DNA from: Telmatactis stephensoni | Lineage: Eukaryota; Cnidaria; Anthozoa; Actiniaria; Isophelliidae | Length of the DNA stretch: 64,000 bases | Assembly: GCA_029948255.1 (NCBI GenBank) | Contig: JALIZF010001474.1 | Location: 112,501 to 176,500 of the forward strand | Reading direction: 5' to 3' | Shown here: positions 26,401 through 38,459 of the stretch, piece after piece | Position numbering within the stretch: position 1 is the stretch's first letter | How the letters are laid out: each line of letters begins with the position of its first letter | Notes under the pieces: model-generated | Database searches by the model: none | The model's input: the letters and a program-made list of their open reading frames with translations, nothing else | Told to the model about the DNA's origin: nothing | Translations under genes and position numbers: made by a program

Positions 26401-29400
26401 TGAGATAACAGACATAGTTTTTTCCTTTTCAGCACAACCATATGTTATACTTGACTTTGTTGGTGATGTCAGCTTCGATAGCGCCGTGAAATATTTTCAT
26501 AAACGAGGACTTTGTCAGTACAACAATACCTTTGCAAACATGGTATCGTTGTTAAACCAATCAGACCTTCTCATAGGAAATCTGGAGGCTGCTTTTGTAA
26601 ATGATGACATGAAAAAAGCCGGACAGCCAGAGTTTGCGGGACCATTATTAAGTGCTGATCCAGACAGCGTTGAAGCTTTAAAGTAAGGCTAGTTTATTTC
26701 TTTTAAAACCACTGCTGTTGTTATTCTTGCAATTCTCGCATATTCTGTAAGCGCCTTCCACAGTCCCTCGTACGGGTCCGCCCTCGCCGCAAATCATTGC
26801 AATGGCTCCAACTTAACATTTTTTTTTCATCTTATCAGGCAATTTTGGTCTGCCTCTTGCAAATTAGGGGGTTTAACCAAAACATATTTGAAATGGATAG
26901 TTTTGTTAAAATTAAAATTATCAGAGTGGAGAGCCATTAAACTAGTGAAGTGTGCTTACGGCTACTAACCGTAATCACACTTGTCGCTTGTAACGATATC
27001 GATCCTCTGTTAAGAACGATAGCAGAAACAATAGGCCTGCCTCAAATGTACTTTCCCCTCATCAGAATTTCGTGATCTTCACATGAGAATGTATCAATTC
27101 ACTTAGACCGTTTACGAAGAAAACTTTTGAAAACTCATTATATTTCTAAAAATATTTTCATTTGACTTTAAAATTTTCAGCCAATTAGGGGAGGTATTAA
27201 AACAAAAACAAAAAGAGAAAAGTTAACAATTTTCCATGTTTCCCACATATAATTTCTGTTATATTTGAACTCAGAAGAATTATCCCCATAATGAAAGCTT
27301 TTGCTTTAAAAAAATTAACAAAAATCTGTTGTCTTCTTGTGATTTAAAGTTATGCAGGATTTGACATTATGACAATGGCCAACAACCACCTAAATGACTA
27401 CAAAACAAGGCCAGTAAATTACACGGCCGATCTTTTGAGAAAGCATGGAATCAAGCCCATTGGCTACAACTTTGGCCAAACTGAAGAAGAACGTCCACAG
27501 GTAAGTCTTTCTGTAAGTTGGTTTTCTTGTGTTATAGCGAACTGAGGCTTTGGACGACACTACGATATGGGAAGCAAGGTGGTCGAGTAGTGAGAGCGCT
27601 GAAGTAATAAATAAAAAAACCTCAACAAATTAATCTGTAATGTACATTATTTCAGATTCAATAATACTCATGAAAAAAATTACTCGATTACTGATTGGTC
27701 AAGAACAGTGTAGTTCAAGTGCAGAAAAGCTAAAACAGTGCAAATACATTTGAATTTATAGCTTCAAAAATTGCATTGAGATCAATTTTTTTATTATTCT
27801 GCTATTGTAAACATCAAGCATTACATATACGGAGTTTACACTCATTAATGGCCATGTATGTTTGAAAAAATGGCAAAAACTTTGGAGCTGGTTGTCGGTT
27901 AAGGTAATGGGCTCTCCCATTCGAGCGCATCATTTCGGCGCATATTTTTCGTGCGCGTGCTAATACCAGCATTTCACCGGGCTTCCTGTGTTCTAAATAT
28001 TTCAATATGGCGGACGTAACATAGCAATATTCAAAGTCTTGTAACAGAAAATACGAAAAGAAAAGAACAGAATTCGTTGATATATAAGTTTTTGAGAAAA
28101 TCGTCAAAACGTATCAAAATCGACTTCCGATTCACGCGTTAGTGCGACTGTGTTTCAACTAGTTAAACTATCAAATCTTAGCTTTCTCTACAAATACATG
28201 AAAGTGCGGTTTTCACTTTATTTTGTTTACTTGAGTACGTCTAGAAGGCTCTATTTTCCATATTACAAACAGTTGCAGTCAAATGAAGTACGAGAAGGAA
28301 TTCCCGTGACCCAACATATGCCCCGTTTGAGATGCTATTTTTAGAACCTCGTCACCATGACCTCGACTTAACCAAGACCATGCATTTTCGATTTTTTTAC
28401 TCCATTTGCCCTTTTCCCAAGTTTAAACTATTTTTCATCGACAAACGTCATACACCTTTATGCGAAAGCTCGCGCGTTCTCGACAAGTCAGATCAAACGG
28501 GACATATGATTGTCCAAAGACCTAAACGCGCGATTCTTTCAATTCTCTTATATTTCATCTTCCCTTGATATAATATAATATAATATCTAAATATATGTTT
28601 GTGCGTAGGGATCATTTGATATTTTTAAATAGACGTCTCATCTACGCTGTTTTTCAGATATTTAATCCGAGCTTTCGTTTTCTATCCCTGATGATGGGTC
28701 TGGAACCCGAAAGCTCGGATTAAATATCTGAAAAACAGCGTAGATGAGACGTCTATTTAAAAATATCAATGCAATATCTGTTGCATGACGCGCTTTCTGG
28801 TTGGTCGAAAACTGGCAAAGATGACGTTTTAGAATCATGCGCACGCTCTGATTGGCTAAAATATTTCGACAAATGTAATGTACAACAAGTATATTCCATT
28901 TTTAGTGCGTCTCTTCTCTAATGCAGTAGATGGACCGGAAGAATCTTTGTGAGAACAACAGTCGCACCACTCCACTGGCAAAGATGACGTTTTAGAATCA
29001 TGCGCACGCTCTGATTGGCTAAAATATTTCGACAAATGTAATGTACAACAAGTATATTCCATTTTTAGTGCGTCTCTTCTCTAATGCAGTAGATGGACCG
29101 GAAGAATCTTTGTGAGAACAACAGTCGCACCACTCCACTCCATATAAGGTGTTTGTGAAATCCCAAGGTGGCAGCTTAGTATTCAACTTACTTCTCAGCC
29201 CACGGGTGTGAATGTTGTAACTCGGACGAAATTACACAGCACTCAGTTAATATGTAATAAATTCAATAAATCTATTGTATTCTATCGTAACTTGTACTAT
29301 TGGACCAGAGCCAATCAGGGTAGTATCGTCGATGTATACACATTGGTGGAACAGTCCATGTTGATGAGTGGAATGGTTCTCATCGATTTTAATGACAATA

Positions 29401-32400
29401 ATTGTAAATAATACCTTTTTGGAGCTGGCGCTGTCAGGCATTTTCAAGATAGCGGCATTTTGGTTGACTTTTTAAAGTTTTTTTCTTCACTTCAAGGTAT
29501 ATAAATGCTGATATTTGCACTTTTTCTCTTCTAGATACCCGTGATGGTTGATATAAAAGGCATTAAAATTGGTTTCTTAGGATACTGCGCATCGTTTCGT
29601 TTACCTATCAATGGAAGTGTGGCTTTTCATTGTATCGAAAAAAGAAAAAACCTCGATGCAGGTCCAGCAATCTACACAAATGAAACAGCTACGAGGGATG
29701 TCAACGAACTAAAGGTAAATATAATAAATAGTAATGTACTTGGAAATGTGTTAGGAATAATGTGTATGCTTCATCGAGTATGAAATAAAGACTCGGAAAA
29801 ATCCGAGCCCCCAGCGGGGATTGAACCCACAATCTTGGGATTGCCGGTCCGATGCTCTAACCACTGAGCTATATAGAAGGTTCTGGGTAATGAGCAAACA
29901 TCATAAAACTTCTTCCAAGGCGGACAGTGATGGTAACAATTATTTTATAACATAATTAGACATAACTCGCGTCTTCATTGGCTGTTGACTGTATATAAAA
30001 TGAGGATGATGCACGCTGATTGTTTATGTTATTGCTTCAATTTTCTCAACTTGTACATATATGAGGGCGGGGATGCTCGTCGGAATTTTCGAAAATGACT
30101 GTAGAAGGAACCTGAGTATTATCCTAGTGGGAGTGGGCAATTGATTTCTACCCCTAAAAGGAACCAATTCAAAAACAAACAAAAAATAGACAATCCAAAA
30201 AACTAAACACTCCTTTATCGATGTGCTCAAGAGACACAAGTCAGATCATTAAAATCTTCCCAGTAATGCTTATTTAAGGTACTTTATTTACCAAAAAATC
30301 AAACGCCCTTAAAGGTACCAGCTAAGCCTTTGGTAGTGAACTAAACACCGCCTTAAAGGTACCAGATTACTGATTTTGACCCCTAAAAGGTACGACGAGA
30401 ATCCCCGCCCATTTCCGATTGGAGTCACTCATCCCCAGGGTACCGATAAGTCGATCTTGTAATCGAGCTCTCGGTCGACTTCTCGGTACACTACTGAGGA
30501 TGAGGTGGGATACCTCGAAACATGTTTGGTAAAACGATCAAAATAAAAAATGTCTTGACAACCATCAGAATCATTAGTTTCTTCTTGCTGCATCAACCAT
30601 TTGGATCAGTAATTTGTAGAAATGTGCTTTCAGTTGGATAAGGTTTACGGTTAGCATTAGGGAAGACTTTTTGCAAAGTAATACGGCAACCCTAAATCTG
30701 ACACAAGGTAGTTTAAAGATTTCATACCAATATATATATATGCTATGGTTTGAATTTATAATTGGTTCAATTTTCATTTTCCTTTGTTTTATACTCATTA
30801 TCATGCATTACAATACACAAAAACAAAGGGAAATGACAATTGAACCAGTGATAAAATTGAACCATAACATATACATGGGTGCGTAACACATCCTATATCG
30901 ATTTAACTATCTATATTTACCCTGCCCCTGCTTTAAACTATAACAGGTGAACAATAGTGATTTCACACGCTGGTTCCATCATTCGAATTACCAGGTCATT
31001 GCACAACAAACGTACAAGCTAAAGCTTTCCTCAAAAATCTCCTAACAAGGGAAGCCCTAGTGAAAGCAGTAATATACGCATGGTTTGTAAATGAAGCTAC
31101 TAAGCTTCAAAGCTAATCAGCGCCTTTTCAAAATCCTGGTCCTCAATAGATAGCGTGTAAAAAGTATTTAGTTATCAACGAAATGAATTTCACCTTTATA
31201 GTTGAGATAACATGTTGCTACTCCAATAATAGAGTGATTCTCATCGGACTGTGAAATAGTTACTAAGCTAATTAATACACACTAGTAGGTCCCAATTCCA
31301 TTGTTTCCTTTTGTTGAATTTTGTCTGCTACACACTAATAGCTAGTTAGTATTTCACAGTCCGATGAAAAGCACACTTTAACGAGCACGTGCTAACATAC
31401 AGTAAAAACAATGATACCAAGTTTGAATGGTTTGAACAACTTTGTACTATTTTAGTACAAACGTCTAGCAATCAAGGTAATTAGTAGTTTTGTTTTTATT
31501 TTACGGATTTAAATTAATACGTTGACACTGTTGCCATTTGAACAGCTTGCTCTCGTATAGCACACTTTTGCTGTATGCCGTGTGAGCTTCATGACAAACG
31601 CTGCCATGTGCTTTTTTAAGACTTTGAACTAATTGCTGGCATTTTCGCCGACAACACCCTTAGTTGCCAACAAATTTCCTACTCCTACTGCTTTATAGTT
31701 ATCTATTAATTAATTAATTTCATACTCTAGGGAAAAGTCGATATCATTGTAGTTGTCATGCACTGGGGAAAAGAATATCTCCTTAGTCCAACAGAACGAC
31801 AAAAAAGACAAGCTGCACATTTAGAGTCTCTTGGCGTTCATGTGGTTGTTGGTCATCACCCCCATGTGCTGGAAGGTCATACGGTCAAGGAGAAGTTCTT
31901 AGTTTCATACAGCCTGGGAAATTTTTTATTTGGACCAATGTACAGAAATAAGGTTTGTATGATTCTATGTTGGCACTTCTTTTCACAAATCGTAAATCAA
32001 TATTAGTGTTATGATGAGCACTGCTTTTTGTGTCGAATGTTGTCAATTTCAAGAACGTTGGCGATTTTTGCAATATATACCACTTATTAGATATTTCCTT
32101 GTGTATTATGTAAAAGTTGATTACTGAGAACCGAGGCTTTTAGCTATATACATCCCGATTGAATTGCCCTGTCGCATAATGACGTCACACCAAAACACTC
32201 TATTGTTTTGACGCTAAGGATTATGGTCGCCAGAGGGGATCAGAGTGATTGCATATCAAATAAAATGCAGATGAGCAATCACTGATACATGATATATATC
32301 AAAACTCGATACATTGAAGTTCTACTTCGAAAAGGAATATTAATAGGTCCCAATTTCCACTGTTTCTGAGCATCTATCCCCAATGTAAACAAACTGTGAC

Positions 32401-35400
32401 GTCATTATGCGATAGGGCAATTTGAATAGCTTTGCGGTAATTTTTGGGGATTGAAAATAGACTCTAGCGTGACCATCAAAAACTTTTTGTTTTGCAAGAA
32501 CTGACAAGAATAATACTTTTTGATTGCTGTGGAACATTCGTAAATAATTTACATTTTACACCGATTTTGGATTGCCTTGTTTTCATGCTTGCCTCGTTTT
32601 CATGGCAGATTCTCGACTGCGATAGATAGATTGATAGATAGAAAAGGTAAACCTAGACCAGAGGTAGTCCCTCTTTTTATTAGCTACGAAATTATGTATG
32701 TAAGAGTTAATAGACCTTTTTCGAGTTTGTTCGTACCGCTGTAAAATCAGACAACAGACGCATTGGCGCAGGGTTAGTCTCGAGTCAAGGTAAATTATTC
32801 GAAAATACCAGCGAGAAAAGCAATACATTTTGACAAAGAACAATACAGAAATCAATTTCATTCCCATGGGTCTTTCTTGAAAAGGAGGTTAACCCTGCAA
32901 AAATGCGCCTTTTGTCAAGAAGCTCAGCGGTCTCTAGTAATTGGAAACTGGACTGTTACCGAGAACCGAGGGATGCATATGGATAAAAGTCGAGGTTCGA
33001 GGTAATTAACTGGCTTATTATATATGATTGAGAAGGTTTTCACACAAAATCAATCCCAAACGATATTAATGATCTGATCATTGTTACTGAATTCCCGGAA
33101 GGAATCTTAAACAATTGCTTTTCAGTTCTATTCAGGGTGAAGTTAACGAACTTTATTATAACAAACAAAACGATTTTTTGTTGATAACCTTCAATCAGTT
33201 AGCTCAGTAGTATAGAGGTTAAAGGCGGGTATAGGTGTTCAGAAGGTCTCGGGTTCGAATCCTAAAGTTATTTATCAAGAGTTTTTTTTTCACCAAAATT
33301 GGCTACTTAGTGTATGATTTCGGGGCTCAGTAGAAAATTTCTAAGTCTAACATCCAAATTAAGATGACCTAGGGAAGTATGGGGCGAGGGCAATATCTGT
33401 ATATAGCCCTCGTACGAGGGCAAGATCTGTATAATGCCCTTGAATTCATAATGACTAGGGAAATACGCGATATAAAGCCTTACAAATAACAAAGAAAACC
33501 GACTCAATCATATAATAAGGGCTGATATTATTTTGTCGATTGATGAGTAAGATGTCAGCCCGTAATACACAAGAAAATATCTAATAAAAAAATTATTATG
33601 ACTGCTTCTTAGTTTCCCCTATTTTTGGATTGTTCTGTGTAAAAATGTGGCAGCTTTCAACTATGTAATACGGCATGTAATGCGTCCTCGTATTTGCTTA
33701 GTTTTCTCATCCTTATTTGGTAAAATTACGTCATTGTTAAATAATAAACATTTATATATAATATAAATACTATTAACGTTTTCTAACCAGGAAATCTTGA
33801 AATGTTTGTTTGGAATATATATGTTCCATCCATTGTAAAATAGGCGAAGTCCACACAAGGAACTTGTTGCATTTAATTAAAACCTAAAGCAAATTTTGAT
33901 TCATATCTTGACCTATAATTTAGTATCTCATTTGGTATCTCAAAATACACAAATGTGCTTAAAAAGCTAAGTTCACAAAATTGATCTTTTTTATGGCAGA
34001 TGTTCTATAGTGATAGACAACCTCCTGAAAGCGAAGTACAGGAGTATGAACAATACATGGAGTCATCTGCAGCAACAGAAAATCCTTCTCTTCAATCACG
34101 ACTACTTCGTGTTTATTTGGATCGGTAAGTTGAAAGAAAGGATACTACTACTAATAATGACGTAATTTAACTGCTTGAAAGGTTAGGTGAGTGGATGATT
34201 GACTGACTGATCATTTATTCATTCATTCTTTCATTCTTTCATTCTTTCATTCTTTCATTCTTTCATTCTTTCATTCTTTCATTCTTTCATTCTTTCATTC
34301 TTTCATTCTTTCATTCTTTCATTCTTTCATTCTTTCATTCTTTCATTCTTTCATTCTTTCATTCTTTCATTCTTTCATTCTTTCATTCTTTCATTCTTTC
34401 ATTCTTTCATTCGTTCATTCTTTCATTCTTTCATTCTTTCATTCTTTCATTCTTTCATTCTTCATTCTTTCATTCTTTCATTCTTTCATTCTTTCATTCT
34501 TTCATTCTTTCATTCTTTCATTCTTTCATTCTTTCATTCTTTCATTCTTTCATTCTTTCATTCTTTCATTCTTTCATTCTTTCATTCTTTCATTCTTTCA
34601 TTCTTTCATTCTTTCATTCTTTCATTCTTTCATTCTTTCATTCTTTCATTCTTTCATTCTTTCATTCTTTCATTCTTTCATTCTTTCATTCTTTCATTCT
34701 TTCATTCTTTCATTCTTTCATTCTTTCATTCTTTCATTCTTTCATTCTTTCATTCTTTCATTCTTTCATTCTTTCATTCTTTCATTCTTTCATTCTTTCA
34801 TTCTTTCATTCTTTCATTCTTTCATTCTTTCATTCTTTCATTCTTTCATTCATTTGTTCGTTCGTTCGTCAATTAATTCACTGAATTGTTTGTTCGTCTC
34901 TTTTGTTTTACATCTACATCTACAAGTTTAATCCCTAAGGGTTTCCCATTATATGGATGTGGTCAGACTAGCTATAGCTCACAGCTTGACAGGATATGGC
35001 AATAAATAATTATAATTAATAATAAGTAGATAGGTGCTTATCTTAAATTAAGTTAAATTAACAATAAAAATAAATAGCTAAGTTAATTATTTATAGCTCG
35101 CTTAAATCCAGTTCGAGTGGACAAAATTAAAATATATAGCTAAATAGAACAGAAAAACTGGAACTTTAGACACTGCCGCCATGTTGGTCGACGACCGCTG
35201 ACCAATTCATTATTCGAGTTATTATTTCTTTAAAATTAAAACTCTTTCAAATGTGATCTTTTCAGGACTGGATTCTTAGATGCTTCTTACATGCCGCTTC
35301 GAATTCAACTGAATCCTAACACAAAGTGCCTTCAGCCAACGCCCCTTGAGAATGCCAAATGGATTATGGCTTGTTCCTCTAGTGATGAAAATTGTGTCAA

Positions 35401-35407
35401 ACTGTAA
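23412..35407 (+). CDS. PgsA/CapA-like poly-gamma-glutamate synthesis protein, copy 2 (complete, 7 exons)
   Basis: Exons: 23412-23463, 26433-26682, 27350-27500, 29535-29714, 31731-31952, 34000-34124, 35266-35407. They total 1122 nt, giving 373 aa plus stop. Exon 1 encodes a signal peptide (MINCVLVLLLWIEVSQT); its one-base overhang joins exon 2 in frame, which supports this start. Metal-site motifs by residue: FVGDVSFD about 26-33, GNLE 66-69, NNH 112-114, HWGKE 222-226, HHPH 253-256. This is a CapA/PgsA-family secreted or lumenal protein of about the usual length. Exon sizes 250/151/180/222/125 match copy 1 exactly, so the two arose by tandem duplication. Differences include Val for Glu after HHPH and a new C-terminal tail (ACSSSDENCVKL). 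Function in nematocyst polyglutamate metabolism is inferred from family and lineage. The catalytic chemistry is not proven. Confidence 0.92.
23965..25870 (-). pseudogene. RLE-type non-LTR retrotransposon relic (R2/NeSL-like C-terminal half)
   Basis: Minus-strand frames run GRFVLSKLSWHFTIADLSKTW (about 25700-25640), through the 25075-25440 frame with a CCHC finger (C-x2-C-x7-H-x4-C, CSFCLKPKSLLHVIAGC), to RFTWRHDSILHFIATTL and GDSQRPDLILIT. The latter is the Arg-Pro-Asp core of the restriction-like endonuclease. The protein then continues after a SINE insertion as ELTVGF-like sequence and KVVFVNPSVRTLGVF, ending at 24252. The 3' UTR runs to a (TTAT/ATT)n tail at about 23970-24005. The reverse-transcriptase catalytic half is missing and several frameshifts are present. 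It lies in the first intron of PgsA copy 2, in antisense orientation. Confidence 0.78.
24602..24905 (+). mobile_element. tRNA-derived SINE
   Basis: The A box TGGCCGAGCGGTTAGAGCG and B box GGGTTCGAGTCCC have Pol III promoter spacing. They are followed by a body containing GTTTTTTCTCCGGGTTCTCC and an AT-rich tail ending ATTATTTATTG. The tRNA part cannot fold as a mature tRNA because the acceptor strand is lost. It is inserted in the RLE LINE relic between its endonuclease motif and the last 100 codons. A reverse-strand fragment of the same body is at about 51572-51650. Confidence 0.82.
25870..26432 (+). other. Intron sequence, PgsA copy 2
   Basis: A short direct repeat TTATTGACACACTAACCA occurs near 25870 and 25898. 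No other gene or element was recognised up to the CAG acceptor at 26432. Confidence 0.4.
28617..28768. mobile_element. Long hairpin with hammerhead-like core, copy 1
   Basis: Near-perfect arms of about 61 nt start TGATATTTTTAAATAGACG. The tip contains CTGATGA (28688-28694), a GGGT/ACCC stem and GAAA (28709-28712), then GCTC pairing with the upstream GAGC. CUGAUGA-stem-GAAA is the conserved hammerhead core. The T after CTGATGA and the short stem are atypical. Penelope-like and retrozyme elements of animals are known to carry hammerheads, so this may be a remnant of such an element. It lies in the intron between the 27350 and 29535 exons of PgsA copy 2. Confidence 0.5.
28811..29136. repeat. 163-bp tandem duplication
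   Basis: 28811-28973 and 28974-29136 appear identical base for base. Each unit carries CTCTGATTGGCT (CCAAT-box core) and ends CACCACTCC. Noncoding, within an intron of PgsA copy 2. Confidence 0.92.
29795..29885 (-). repeat. tRNA-like SINE fragment
   Basis: On the minus strand TAGCTCAGTGGTTAGAGCA (A box) precedes GGTTCAATCCC (B box) with normal spacing, followed by GGGGGCTCGGATTTTTCCG. The predicted acceptor ends do not pair, so it is read as tRNA-derived repeat sequence and not a functional tRNA. Confidence 0.6.
30051..30435. mobile_element. Nonautonomous transposon with GGTACC repeats, copy 2
   Basis: Homologous along its length to 6906-7307 (GGGGATG-TCGTCGGAA start, CCCTAAAAGG repeats, GGTACGACG and GGAGTC near the end), but more diverged. 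It lies in the intron of PgsA copy 2 equivalent to the one holding copy 1. The flanks of the two copies do not visibly match. Confidence 0.65.
30440..30560 (+). other. Penelope-like terminal fragment with degenerate hammerhead-like stem
   Basis: CTGAGGAT followed by a GAGGT/ACCTC stem and GAAACATG (30494-30524), preceded by inverted GTACCGA.../...TCGGTAC. The core deviates from CUGAUGA. Resemblance to Penelope-like element ends is from memory and tentative. Confidence 0.3.
31232..31378. mobile_element. TA-flanked MITE, GAGTGATTTTC family, copy 2
   Basis: Ends GAGTGATTCTCATCGGACTG and CAGTCCGATGAAAAGCACAC. More diverged than the other copies. In an intron of PgsA copy 2, about 350 bp before the 31731 exon. 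Confidence 0.75.
32340..33010 (-). repeat. Dispersed repeat, reverse copy of 61270-61625
   Basis: Contains in reverse complement the GTCTATTTCCAATCC...GATGGTCACGCTAG segment and a GATAGATAGATAG tract also present at 61380-61620. About 32710-32940 is extra relative to that copy. No coding signal. Confidence 0.6.
33016..33516. mobile_element. Inverted-repeat element, TTATATGATTGAG family, copy 2, with tRNA-like insert
   Basis: The ends ATATGATTGAGAAGG and CGACTCAATCATATAATA are inverted copies. The interior holds TTAGCTCAGTAGTATAGAGG (A-box-like) and GGGTTCGAATCC (B box) at about 33198-33260, a tRNA-derived stretch also present in reverse in the 60809-61266 copy. Confidence 0.65.
34205..34855. 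repeat. (CATTCTTT)n minisatellite, about 640 bp
   Basis: About 80 nearly perfect 8-mer units with only a few interruptions (for example near 34412 and 34460), in the last intron of PgsA copy 2. Strong polypyrimidine bias on the + strand. Confidence 0.97.
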
Positions 35408-36531
35408 TTTACAGTTATTTTACACACGCTATACACCTTTTTATTAACTTTTTAAGGAGGTCATTTGGTTCCAAGTACAATTTGGAGAAAATATGAAAGA
35501 AGTTTGATCTTGAAGACCCCAAGATTCACGAGACTTTACTTTGACCCAGCTACAAAAACAAATAATTTACTCAGTCAGAGCATTTTTAAAAATCGAGGAA
35601 AAGTTGTACTTTTAAGTACAAAATTAAATTAAAATTGCGAAAGTTTAAGCGCTGCCTCAAAAAGGTCATTACATACCGTTAGTAGCGCGTGCATGTTAGA
35701 TCTACACCTAATTAGGCATCCTCTGGATATGAGCAATATCGTGCGCTCCGATTGGTTCCTCTACTGCTATAGGCTATCAAATCATGTACGACTAAAGACG
35801 TAAACAAAATGGCTCCTCGATTAATCCACTTATTAGCAGAAATGTCATGTTTTAGCGCACATCTTTTCACTAAAAAATAACTTTAAAAAGTTTCATAGAC
35901 GTGATCACTACTGTATAAACCTTGCTCAATAGAGTAGATTTCGTATGACTGTGAAAACGGCACGTTCACGACGCGGTTACGGCAAGAATTTTGAATGTTT
36001 TTATAGACATTACGGCATTGATACGGTAACGTAACGGCACGGTGCGACCCGTTTCGAAATCTGCTCCACCTCCCCTAGTCATCTACATATGGACACAAAT
36101 CATTCCAAATTTTCCTTTTTTTATCTTTTCATGTTAAAAAAAATCCAAATGCATTTTAAGATAAAAATAAACTGTCAAAAAAACTTATTGTGTGATAATA
36201 GAAACAGTTGTCGAAAAAGACAAAATTGACACCCAACACCTGAACGTTTGACAAAATTCAATTTCATACACAAAAGTCCCTAATTTACTGCTTGTGTTTG
36301 TCTGTTTTCTGACCCATGCAGGTTGGTACTTCAGAATTCACGAGTAGTTATATTACAATTGTACTTATGTAAGCCAGGTATCACTGAATAGAGCCAATGT
36401 GCATTATTGCAGCCGTGTATAATTTGCGGCTAGAAAAATTTCACAGGCTTGGTCTTCACTTAGGCCCGTGATCAGTTCTCGAACAAGCACTCGCATTACT
36501 TTGGCATTCATGGAACAGCAAACATATGATA
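35408..36531. other. Intergenic, 3' of PgsA copy 2
   Basis: No gene was seen. About 35700-35830 is a reverse relative of window positions 40-140. 35932-36066 is a decayed MITE. The rest is unassigned. Confidence 0.45.
35932..36066. mobile_element. MITE, TAGAGT / GACATTACGGCA family, decayed copy
   Basis: Starts TAGAGTAGATTTCG and ends CGAAATCTGCTC. The interior ATAGACATTACGGCA and GGTTACGG words match the better-preserved copy at 62750-62892. Confidence 0.6.
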
Positions 36532-36813
36532 TACACCTATTTCAATAAACGTTGTCGGTATCAAGCCTACGCGACTCACCCGAAAGGGAGTATGGGAAGA
36601 AATTACTAAAGTTATAAAACCACAAAAATCCCACATGATTACTCAAATTCAGCTTGCTCTGACCTTATACACTAAAGAACTTCACTTAGTGATGCTAAAG
36701 TCAATACCAAAGCGGAAAAGAAAATAAAGTTTTGCAACTACCCATACTCCTTTTCGGTCTAGTGCCGTAGGCTTGGGAGCTCTCATACGACAACCTTTTT
36801 TGAAATAGGTGTA
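36532..36813. mobile_element. MITE, ACCTATTTC family, copy 2
   Basis: Ends TACACCTATTTC and GAAATAGGTGTA, with CGTTGTCG / CGACAACC just inside. Homologous over its whole length to 3431-3700. TA flanks. Nonautonomous. Confidence 0.8.
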
Positions 36814-37298
36814 TCATTTGAAAGTGTTAAAATGCATTGGTACATTTCATTGCTTCAAAAGAGTACCAATAATTGTTTTGAGGCTTTAAAGCAAAACCAT
36901 AGGACTTTGTTCGGTGGGAAATAGTTACAAATCGTTTTTTTTTTCTTTCTTTTTTCATTTCCTTATTTTTATATTAGAGTTCAAATAATTTAACCGTGAA
37001 ATAACGCTAACTAATTGGCTAAACAGTGTTAATTAATTAAAGAATATAAGCAAACATACGATTTCGTGCTGTTTTAAGTTATTTTATGGTTATAATATTT
37101 GCACTGCATGTATTATTTTTTTCTCATCGAGAAATGTATTTTGCTTCGGTATGAAGAGTTAGATAAGCATTCCTTACCGCGGCACGTGCGCTATTCCCTG
37201 GGGTCCACGTTCATTACTTAAGCGAAAATTCGCAATTACGCCTCACTCACGCTTGTGGACCAGCATCCTAATAACTCTAGAGGTTTACTACTATCAAG

Positions 37299-37863
37299 AT
37301 GGCTGAAGAAGAACAAGACCTCGAGAGACAACCCCAGATTTCCACTAAGAGATCCAGAAGGTCCTCGGCCCACACATCTAAGACCAAGACAAGTTCCCCA
37401 GAAGAAGTCCTATCATTGCTAAAGTCTTATTTGGAAGATAAATTGGAAGACAAAGATAAAAGATACCAAGAGAAGGCCAAAGTCGACAAACAGGCATCTA
37501 AACTGAAGAGTAAAGGAAACCAAAAGCAGTTCGAATTCAACGCGGAGTTAGAAGATTTATTCTGCAGAATCTTCGAATCAGACGATAAGGATAACATAGA
37601 GTCCTTTGCTAAAGAAGGCATCGACAAGATCAAGAGAAGGCAGAAACTTATCAAGATAGCGGATAAGGAACCGAGAGATGGATGGAAGGTAGTTGATGAA
37701 TATTTGTCAGATGAGCTGGCATCGGATTCTGAAGACGACAAGAAGTTAAAGAAGGCTAGGAAGGCCGTCGCCGAGAAAAGAAAGAAGGATGAACATTCTA
37801 AGAGCTCTAGGCTGGCTAAGAGACCACGATACACTGGTAAATCGGAAAAGCGGCTTTTTCGAG
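37299..37863 (+). pseudogene. DIRS gag-like protein, N-terminal part
   Basis: ATG at 37299 (Kozak-like AAGATGG) opens a highly charged, Lys/Glu-rich protein beginning MAEEEQDLERQPQ; no domain is visible. At 37864 a GTAAGA donor allows in-phase joining to a zinc-knuckle exon at 40637-40800. The sum, 729 nt, is 243 codons including stop. Unspliced, the frame ends at 37901. The antisense frame at 37427-37834 is a mirror of this composition and not a gene. Confidence 0.7.
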
Positions 37864-38380
37864 GTAAGAAAAGTTTGTTCTCAATACTTAAGAGATTTTA
37901 GTACGGATTATAAACAATTACTTAGAAGACAATTGCTCACGATCTGGTACTTAAAATGTATTCTAACTCAGAACCTGACTACTTTGTGAATTCTCAGAGT
38001 AATGGTCCGCAAGCGAACCTACCATATACAACTACGTCTGTTGTTATTACTTTAATATCTTCGAAATATAGAAGATAAATATTTTACGTTCGTTTGAACG
38101 AAGTGAATTAGAACGTAAATGTATTTTGCTTCGGTATGAAGAGTTAGATAAGCATTCTTTACCGCGGCACGTGCGCTATTCCCTGGGGTCCTCGTTCATT
38201 ACTTAAGCGAAAATTCGCAATTACGCCTCACTCACGCTTGTGGACCAGCATCCTAATAACTCTAGAGGTTTACTTTCCCGCCCTCCCACCCGACGGCAGC
38301 GGCTTAGACTATAGGGTACTAGATAGGATTAGACAAGATTAACAACCCATAAAGAGCCCATTAAAATATGACCGGATTGA

Positions 38381-38381
<1 letters not shown>

Positions 38382-38457
<76 letters not shown>
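38382..38457. repeat. (AAT)n microsatellite
   Basis: About 25 AAT units directly precede the truncated LINE frame. Segment 38275-38381 before it (CCCGCCCTCCCACCCGACGG onward) is unassigned and GC-richer than its surroundings. Confidence 0.95.

Positions 38458-38459
<2 letters not shown>

Noticed and set aside
33198..33262. tRNA-like sequence with A and B boxes
   Set aside because: Acceptor ends do not pair and the same stretch recurs inside a repeat at 61018-61085, so it is repeat-borne and not a tRNA gene.
37427..37834. 135-codon minus-strand frame
   Set aside because: Mirror of the Lys/Glu-rich gag frame; Ser/Leu-rich composition is the expected antisense artefact.
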